A stretch of 64,000 bases of DNA from NCBI RefSeq assembly GCF_025612915.1, contig NC_069117.1, positions 24,512,585 through 24,576,584 of the forward strand. Direction: 5' to 3'. A program made the translations under genes and the position numbers. Under the pieces are notes generated by a model that worked only from the letters and a program-made list of their open reading frames with translations, searched no databases and was not told where the DNA came from. Shown here piece by piece: positions 56,101-64,000 of this stretch; positions within the stretch are counted from its first letter, which is position 1; each line of letters opens with the position of its first letter. Origin of the DNA: Magallana angulata. Lineage: Eukaryota; Mollusca; Bivalvia; Ostreida; Ostreidae.

Positions 56101-56767
56101 ACGCAAGGATCGTTTTGTTGAATAACGGAAAATGCAACCTTCTGTTGTTTGGGCGAGACTCTATATATCAATCATAGAGTGAAATTGCACTGTCTAGAAA
56201 TCTTCACAATAGTGCAAAAGAAAGGTACTATGGAAAGTTTCAGTACTATGGAAGTTTCCTTTGAAATTGGCGAAATAGTTTTGCTTATATTTAACCTTGA
56301 TGACCCACTGGTGAGGATAATCATGTTCGATTTGATGCTTACCAGCATAAACAAGTAGTTCCAGGAAGTTGAGGTTTCACTGGTCGTCAAGTCATCGGAG
56401 CCATAATTGTTCAGCAAAGAAACCAGGTTTGTCTTCATCCAGGTTTCCAACTGGAATAATCGGACACATATGAAATACTAGTAACAAAGGGATATCTTGC
56501 TGAAACTGAGAATTCAAGCTAGACTAAAGATCTAGAGCCATCCATTTTGAAGATATTAAATAATTGCATGTACGTATACGTGAATCAGCAATACAAGTTT
56601 ACACACAAACTCAGTGAAGCTACAAGCATGTAGAAGTAAAAAGACAATGTCGTGTTAAAAGATTAAGTTTATGATGGTAAATACAAATATTGAGCGAGAA
56701 ATAATCATGAAGGTGATACAGCTTGAGGAAAAAACCCATAATTATAAATAGCCATGATGGAGCTAAA

Positions 56768-56802
<35 letters not shown>

Positions 56803-59612
56803 AATGATGATGATGATGCTGTTGATAGGTACACACAATAGGTTTAAATAGACATGCCGACAGAAAAAAGGATAGGGCTATAAGACACGAAGTCGGTAGA
56901 AAATAAGAAAATTTGGAACAATAGGCCACATCACTTGTATACACAACGTTTCCTTAATAATTTTTGTACCCCTTTTTCCCTCTAAACTTGCAATGCAGCT
57001 TCATTTACATCTTTGCTCAAAGGCATCGGGATGAAATTTAGGAAAATATTGCCATTTTATTTAAACAGTTTGCTTCCACTTGTTCTGAGAACTTAGTTGT
57101 GTGCCTAGTTCATCGGTTCTAAAGAAGGGGGAATGTGAAAAGATTACGGATAGACAGACGTAGGGACGCCAAAATTGTTGATTAGAAAGCTCTGTTCAGC
57201 TGTCGGATCAAGTTAATTATACTGACCTGATTAATTAATTGATATCCAATATGGAATATTTTTACAAAACACATGATCGTGGAGAAAGGTCATAAAAATA
57301 TGATGTTGCAACCAATTAATTTTTATATATGCGTGGTTAAGTTTCCTTGCAACCTATAACTCTTTCATTTATTGCATAAACACTATGTACTTGGGTTTTA
57401 TTATTATTTAATGCAAAAAACTATGTGCACTCGTGCACATTTTCATTGCTCATTTTCTTCTTAAGTTTCCATAAACTTACCTTAGAGTTGTTTTCAATCC
57501 ACATGAAAACAGCAAATGCTTTTATGAGGAACAAAATCAGAACTATTCCTCCATACTGCAGATGAAAGTTGTAAAATAATTAAAATGCAATTCATACTCA
57601 AACTTGGTAAGCCAAGGGTTTCCGATACACTATTTTCCTTATACGAGGAAACGTGCTGTTAAGGAAACCCTTGGCTAGCGAAGATACTCATTATCGGCCG
57701 CAGGAGTGGTATATTTGTGGTTGTTTGGAAAGTGCACATAGGGAATTGAGATGTTATTTTTCTTGTCTCTATAGAATATATATTAATGCATAACAATTGT
57801 AAAACCTCATGAATAAAATATAATAAAATTGCTGAATGTCAAATTAATACGATTTCTAAAATAATATTACATGTATATTTTTTCATACATAATTTTTAAA
57901 AGATTTTAACCAGAGATTCTCACTGTGGCATTGTACTGCCATCACTTGTCGGATGATTATGTCGACTTATGTCGTCAAATATCATGATGACAAGTAGATA
58001 ACAGTGTAAACAAAAGAATTCAAGTGATGGTATTCTAATTATGCCATCATAAATAATAGATAATACATTTTACGGTTTGAATTCAAGTGATTCTAGTTAT
58101 GCCACCATAGATAATACATTTCACGGTTTATCTGTACAGAATTTGAACCATTGGTTTACAGGCTTTGGGCAAATTACATTGTAAAGTAATGCACTACTCA
58201 TTACACGGTTAAGTTATGCATTACCATTTACCATAACTTTGTGAAAATAATAATTTTAAAAAAAGTAAAGATGAATAAAGAGTTTTTGCAAATGTTTCAA
58301 ACATAAAACACTCTTTAAGATATCCACAGGTTCATGTTCACTATCAGGTTCAACTTATACAAGATTGCTTAATGATCATCAAAGTTTCAAAGGTTTCATC
58401 GTTTAACTCATTATAATTATAATGAGAAAACCAAATTTTGCTTACTATGTCTAAATATGCAGGATTTCCAGAGCAAGCTCCGATGAGACCTAACAGACTG
58501 ACTAAGATTACAAGCGTCCCGACGACTATGAGTGACACACAGAGTCCAATGATCATATCCCCAATGTTGATCCCTCCAAAGGTCAGCTGTTTCATCAGAG
58601 GAAGGACCTTACTGTTGACTACGTCATTGTTGGCCAGAATCAAGACCCCAGGGACAATCAGCGCAAGGCCAAATATCTACAGAGAAACAGAAAAACCTAA
58701 ATTCATTTCTTATGGTACAAGCTGTAGTTTATTAATTCACAACATAGTCTTAAAGTTCATATACTGAGAATAATTAATTCAATCCTAGTAAATACAACAG
58801 AAATTACAACAATGATGCATAAATCAAATTAAAGATTGGGTAGCCCAAGACATATATTATCATGTCTTTCTTATTGTTGAAAAGTTAAACGAATTATTTT
58901 TATGGTGACGTGTACGTCGGTATTTCTATTCCTCACGTTTATGTCAAGTTATTTTTCAATAGTTATTGTGCCTAACAAGAAACCTTACACTGTTCTCCGC
59001 AGGGTTATTTCCTTTCAATTTACGAAGATATCAAATGTCGGCGTTTTTTCACTGAAAGTTTTTGATATTGATTTCGAATGCGAAGATCGAATATTTATAG
59101 ATTTTTTTCACATAAAAAAAAGTTTTGTTTTTTCTTCCTCCAAACGCAAAAGTCTTAGACAAACCTTAGTTATTGCAATATGATTTGTAGATCCTATTTT
59201 TTCCTTATATGAACAATCTTACTGAAATATTAATTACTTTATTTAGAGTACCAATAACGAAACCAAAAAAATCACGTTATAGGCCTAAAGACTTAATATT
59301 TTAAAACTCTGAAAATAAGAAGAAATTGAAATTCGGTATCAAATAACCACTCTGTCAAGTAAATGAACAAAACAGATCCAAACAAACATTAAATTTTACC
59401 TAAATATAATCACTGGCAATGAATCAAATACATGTTCCTTAAATATATGCATACATGTATACATAGTCTTTCGTCTGACATTAAGAAATCAAGAGAAGAG
59501 ATCGACCAGATAGGAAAATTAGTCGTGTATCCAAACAGTGAAAGAAACTTACCAAAAATATCACGTTGATGACTTTCAAAAAGATAGGGCCCCATTTTTC
59601 GGTGAAACACAT
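53196..59612 (-). CDS. Tetraspanin C, 284 aa, seven coding exons
   Basis: Minus-strand exons 59612-59553, 58676-58446, 57555-57481, 56450-56343, 54606-54415, 54316-54233 and 53300-53196 join in frame with sizes 60/231/75/108/192/84/105, the same plan as tetraspanins A and B. The product has MCFTEKWGPIFLKVINVIFL leading into TM1, TM2 (CVSLIVVGTLVILVSLLG), TM3 (IVLILFLIKAFAVFMWI), a large loop with MSCCGVNAVTG, SCCTG, ACTDS and GCYD, TM4 (YYIIFIAVGVTVMVVE) and a longer charged cytoplasmic tail rich in Lys, Ser, Thr and Glu. That tail differs most from the other two copies and may bind different cytoplasmic partners. A TTTTAAG acceptor 20 bases before the ATG suggests a 5' untranslated intron, as in the others. 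The intron between exons 4 and 5 carries a LINE fragment. Confidence 0.93.
55012..55975 (-). mobile_element. 5'-truncated LINE fragment, C-terminal part of the ORF2 protein
   Basis: On the minus strand, from about 55975 downward, coding-like sequence reads SVSRVQYITSICTPAVYCEL and then LLLTRTLRIIKYWFKVLRS, a pattern typical of the region after reverse transcriptase in molluscan LINEs. A second frame takes over near 55700-55765 and continues to the stop at 55271, with YLNHILYD, CIYCKSNDVEDEYHFVLVC (a C-terminal CCHC-like knuckle) and a short tail. The frame change near the join shows that the copy is dead, and the polymerase and endonuclease parts are absent. The clade was not assigned. It sits in the intron between coding exons 4 and 5 of tetraspanin C. 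Confidence 0.78.
56767..56818. repeat. (ATG)n microsatellite, about 17 units
   Basis: An ATG/GAT trinucleotide run with one interruption, in the tetraspanin C intron between exons 3 and 4. Confidence 0.95.
57611..57675. repeat. Small inverted repeat in a tetraspanin C intron
   Basis: GCCAAGGGTTTCC at 57611-57623 pairs with GGAAACCCTTGGC at 57663-57675, around a 39-base spacer that itself contains TTTCCT..AGGAAA. It may be a short MITE relic. Confidence 0.65.
58016..58139. repeat. Two tandem copies of a 62 bp unit in a tetraspanin C intron
   Basis: Both copies begin GAATTCAAGTGAT and end ATAATACATTT.ACGGTTT, differing by a few substitutions and a small indel. Confidence 0.85.
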
Positions 59613-59632
59613 CTTCTGTCCAGTATTCCAAC

Positions 59633-60904
59633 CTTAAAATGGTTATAGTCTACTGTAAATTTTAGAACGAGCATGCATTTAAACCACTTTTAATCGTCTT
59701 AGATTAAGCAGGAATAACAAGGTGGGCATTCTGTATGTACCTTTACAAAACACATACATTCTTTTGTGGTATATTCATAGTTTAAATGGCAGTGAAATTT
59801 TTGATGAAATAGAATTTTACCCAGTATTTATTGCTGTGGTTGACCAATGTTCGCCAAATATGAAACTCTATACTTGATATCAAAAGCAACTGATCTTATT
59901 TTTACTGTGCTTTAATTAAACTGCAAAACACATACCCCTTTTTCAACAGAGAAAGAAATTTCCAATCAAATTATGAAATGTTAAAATTCTGAAGATTTCG
60001 ACACCCGACGGAAAGGACAGAGATTTAAAGGGAAACTATTTTTACACGGACGAATTCATCATGTTTCCAAGAGCGGCAAACAAACTACCCTCAGATCGAT
60101 AGATCTATTGTATTACTTTAAAAATTCATCGTGATCGCCTCGCTTTTGCATACTCATTGCAAAATCAAATATTTACACTGACAATCGAAGTCTTGATATA
60201 ATTTTAAAATTTGCTTAAATGAGAAGTGTAATAACTTATTCACTTTCTGAAAGGCTATGCGGACAAAAAAATGTTACCGAGGTTCTACAATAGTCTTTAA
60301 AGGGTACCTGCAAAGGGTATAATCACAGTTTTAACTGAGATTTTTAAATCATGCATGCTTTGACAATAAAAAGCATTTTTAGAAATTTAGAATAAAAACA
60401 GAAAGTTAGAAACCGCAGCATGTTTCGAACTTATGGATCAAAGATGATGTTTTAACATTTTGTGCTTTGCTATAACGCAACAAAACTGCGAAAGAAGGAA
60501 TTCTTAATAATTTTAATTAAGTGCGTCACAAAATTGGGCTCTCATTTATGGGGGTTTTATTTTGTTCTTCTATTGTCTCACATATTCATTTTATTTATCT
60601 GATTTTCCAGTTTGCTGATTCATCATTTGCTAACAATTTCAAATAACATGCCCATCTGAATTTTAAAAGGCTATATGTCAAAATGTATTAAAATATAAAT
60701 TTCTAATGTATGTGTGTACTTCCATAAAAGAAAATAACTAAATTTCATCAGAATTTAACAATTACCAGTAAAGTGTTATTATTTTTGTTAGACAAAAAGG
60801 GTCGTACATGGTGAATATTTCTCTACAGGTGTAACTGGTTATCTGTGTAATGAAATATAAGCTAGTCCTTTTGCGGTTGAATATTAAAGTTTACACTTTT
60901 TTTT
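59633..60904. other. Upstream region of tetraspanin C
   Basis: Presumed intron, noncoding first exon and promoter of tetraspanin C. No element or exon could be fixed. Confidence 0.35.
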
Positions 60905-61025
60905 AGCTCACCTGAGCTGAAAGCTCACGTGAGCTATTCTGATCACATTTTGTCCGTCGTCCGTCTGTCCGTCCGTCCGTCTATAAACTTTTTACATTTT
61001 GAACTTCTTCTCTAAAACCGCTTAT

Positions 61026-61059
<34 letters not shown>

Positions 61060-63499
61060 ATGGGAGGGCGAATATAAATTGCAAAAATAAAAGTCCGATC
61101 TGTATTCAAAGCGGAGAAAACCTTGAAACTGTAGAAAAAGGGGGGTGCATTTTAAAAAATCTTCTTCTCAAGAACTACTGATTCCAATTCAACGTAGTTT
61201 GGCATGAATTATCCTTATGGGAAGGAAAATGTAAATTGCAAAAATTAAGTGCTAATTCTATTTCAAATCTGAGTTATTACGAAAATAATAATAAAGGAAA
61301 TGCGTGTTTCAATCAGTTTAATAGCTTCGGGTTCGGCATCCGGTATAATGGGTAGGCAAGACTTGGCCTGGGCAAAACAAAGATGGGCAGTTATTAATCT
61401 GCCAATCTCATTAAAATTTCAGGATATTTGATGGACCAGTATATTTGTATTCGCTGTAAATATTGCTGCAAAATAATGCGTATTTGGAATTGACGATTGT
61501 CGATCTGCCTTGGCTTTTATTTTGCCACGGCCCGGGTTTGCATACCCATTTTACCAAGACTCGTATTCCATACTTCTAAAACGAGGTTCTTTGTTTAAAG
61601 CAGCCATGACATTATGCGAAAAAGGGTAGATCTGACTACGATGAATTTGCTTGTCGTGCAACAGTTCGCGTATGAAGGGAAATTTTTTAACATGCAAAAT
61701 ATATTGTTGCCGATTTTGTGAAGTAAATTGAGGCTAAATACTTCAATGCGTTGACAGTTTTCACACATGACATTGGTGTTAGCTTGTTCTGATTTTCGTT
61801 TCGTTTTCATTATTTCTGCTTTGTGTTCTGGGAACTATCGTCTGTATATATTTCGTGACTTTTACGTATCAAATCAAACAGAGACTTCGGTAAATTAAAC
61901 AGTTAACTGTTTACCTGCGCAAATTAAGCAAAATCTAATGTATCAAAAAAGTACTGAAATACAATTCATTCTATCGGTAATTCGATCGGCATTATCTTTT
62001 GCGTAATGGTAGATTAATGCAATAGGTTTTGTTGCGATGCTCGACATTTTCTCGAGTTTATTCAGTTTAAATAGAGTTTGATATCGCTGACGGAAATATG
62101 TAGGTATATACATGTATATAATTTTATATGATTCTTTTCGAAAAAATAAATTGTGTTCTTTATTTGTTATAGTGAATGTTTCTTGTGTTTAATTGTTTTC
62201 AATTTCTATTTACTAACCATATTTGAGTGTTAAGCTTCAAATTATAAGCAAGATACAGAGATTTGCTCACAATTCTATGTTTGTACACAGATCTTAAAAA
62301 CTAAAGATTAAAAAAGTAAAACATTTGTCAATATTTATTAAGAAAATGTTCTAAGTCTGTTCTTCCAGAAACCAACTTTAACATCTTATTGTATTGTAAA
62401 CTTAACCTTTTTTCGTCATTATTACTCCTACTGTAAATGTGATCCTTCACTGTGTTTGTGTACATTTGTATAAACTGATTTTGAACCTCAAATACCAGTG
62501 AACTGGTCTTGAGTGAATAAAAGAATATAAAAGGCCATTCTTTTTTCCCATTTTAAATGCTGAATAGGAAATACCAAGTTAAAAATCATAAGCTGAATGT
62601 AATAAACTTATGTGAACAAAATATGACTCAAACATAGGCGAACTGTGAGCTCTGTATCTTGCTTATAATTCTACGATTGACGCTGAAATTTTGGTTGAAC
62701 ATTAAAAATTCTCTATGAATTAGAGTATGTTAAATACTTGTACAAACAAAATAAAAGAATGATATTCTGTATATACCTACCCTCTGGGGCCCCCTCTTTT
62801 TACAATAAATAATGTGAAATCTACATCAATTTTGATAGTTTTTCAGACACGAGTAAATAAAAACGACATCTTTAAAACAGTTTCCATATTTCTGACACAT
62901 TTCTGTTGCGGGGATAAAGTAATTATCGCTATTCCTAAGAATATCACAGCGGAAAATTATCCTGGTTTGTACGCGAAGTAAATAAGTCATTTAATTATAA
63001 TAGAGAAGACAAATCAAATTTATGAATGTTTTTATTTTGAGGAATTGAGCACATTGGGGTACAATTTTCTTCTTCACATCTATACATGTAGGATTTTTAA
63101 AATAAAAAACAATAACTATTATATATATTTTTTAAATACAATAACTAGTAAGTAGTTGATGAAGAAAATGTACCTAAATGCTCTCATATATTTTGATCGC
63201 TTTACAAAGTGGGGGGGGGGGGCAGAACGAAAATATAGGGAATTGGAAGTTAACAACTTAACAGTGTACCCCTACCAAATGTTTAGTTTTATATCTTGCG
63301 TAGGATTTTCTTATTCTGGTAAAAAATAGTATTTCATGAAGGTACAATGTCAAAGATTACGTGTATACAAAAATAAGTGTAAAATTCGAATACTTTACAA
63401 TATTTATTTTTTGTTATTCTACCGAGGGACCATATGGCACAATATCTTTTGAACGCCCATTGTTGCTCAGGTGAGCGATGTGGCCCCATGGGCCTCTTG
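60905..63499 (+). mobile_element. Helentron-like non-autonomous element (HINE type), copy 2
   Basis: It has the same ends as copy 1: AGCTCACCTGAGCTGAAAGC after a T run, then TTCTGATCACATTTTGTCCG and a CCGTCCGTCCGTCTG microsatellite at the left; CTCAGGTGAGCGATGTGGCC, CATGGGCC and TCTTG before a T run at the right. The left part keeps one to two diverged copies of the unit amplified in copy 1 (CTTCTTCT.AA.AAC); the remaining 2 kb is unrelated to copy 1. No protein-coding frame is present. Same orientation as copy 1. Shared ends around different interiors are typical of non-autonomous rolling-circle families. Confidence 0.7.
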
Positions 63500-64000
63500 T
63501 TTAGCCTTTTCACGTGTAAACAAAGTCAGTTGTCCCTAAGCGGAAATATTTTAAATGTTTAAGGTGTGTCGTTTTCATTTCATTCATGTAATTTTTGATA
63601 TGTTAACAAAACAAAAATAAAATTTTCTCAGTCCAGTAACTTTTTTATTTAACAAATACTATATACATGTATAAAGAAATAATTTATTCGCATACGTTTC
63701 ATTTCCACCCCTTTAGCCCTCCTTGTCAGCGGGGGAATTTTAAAATAATTCTTAAATTAAAGAGTATTCAACATATATTCTATTGTCTGTGTGAATTCAA
63801 GACAAGGCAAAACAGTTTTAAGAGAAAAAAAGACAGGGCGAAAACTTAATAGCCTTTCATACAGTTTGCTTTCAACATCTCCCAAAAAATCTTTTCAAAA
63901 CATACGTACATATCAAGTTGTGTCATAATTTCATGTGAAAAATAATGAATTACATTATGAATATGGGACGAGCAATGTTTTGTTGTTTGTTTTTTAATGC
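63500..64000. other. Right edge, no gene seen
   Basis: AT-rich sequence with no recognisable exon or element. Confidence 0.4.

Overview
The window reads as nuclear DNA of a marine bivalve mollusc, most probably an oyster. It is AT-rich, intron-rich and full of microsatellites. It carries oyster-style lineage expansions: intronless nicotinic-receptor-like subunits, tandem tetraspanins and a multi-domain lectin. It also holds several non-autonomous DNA elements whose ends are familiar from bivalve genomes. There is no operon or other prokaryotic structure. The coding models below were assembled by eye from GT/AG (one GC/AG) splice sites that keep one reading frame open; the species call is inference.

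Layout. 1-1755: the 3' part of an unrecognised, apparently decayed gene. 2051-2662 (-): a C2H2 zinc-finger protein. 3524-4663 (+): a small four-exon gene that may share a promoter with the zinc-finger gene. 6134-9139: a Helentron-like element with ten 166-172 bp tandem units and a second inverted-repeat unit inside it. 11246-11846: a smaller element with a similar terminal hairpin. 12803-14047 and 18803-20068 (+): two intronless Cys-loop receptor subunits. About 21.0-21.5 kb: TA arrays around a 164 bp palindrome. 24996-28587 (-): a nine-exon lectin joining SUEL, discoidin, C-type lectin and peritrophin-like domains. 31365-34464 (+), 35453-38713 (-) and 53196-59612 (-): three tetraspanin paralogs with the same seven-exon plan. 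39932-41080: an apparently perfect 574 bp tandem duplication. 41442-42712: a TTAA-flanked MITE. 45219-52640 (+): a 17-exon glycerol-kinase-like gene lacking most glycerol-contact residues; its fourth intron holds a foldback element (9 bp target duplication) that contains a hAT-like element (8 bp target duplication). 60905-63499: a second Helentron-like copy.

How the genes relate. The two receptor subunits are tandem duplicates and probably assemble with other, principal subunits. The lectin is secreted and modular, as expected of a recognition molecule of haemolymph, mucus or shell matrix. The tetraspanins are membrane organisers produced by local duplication, with the kinase-like gene lying between two of them. 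No common pathway joins these groups; the window looks like a patchwork of locally duplicated families with mobile elements between them and in their introns. No retroviral, LTR or Polinton-like element was recognised.
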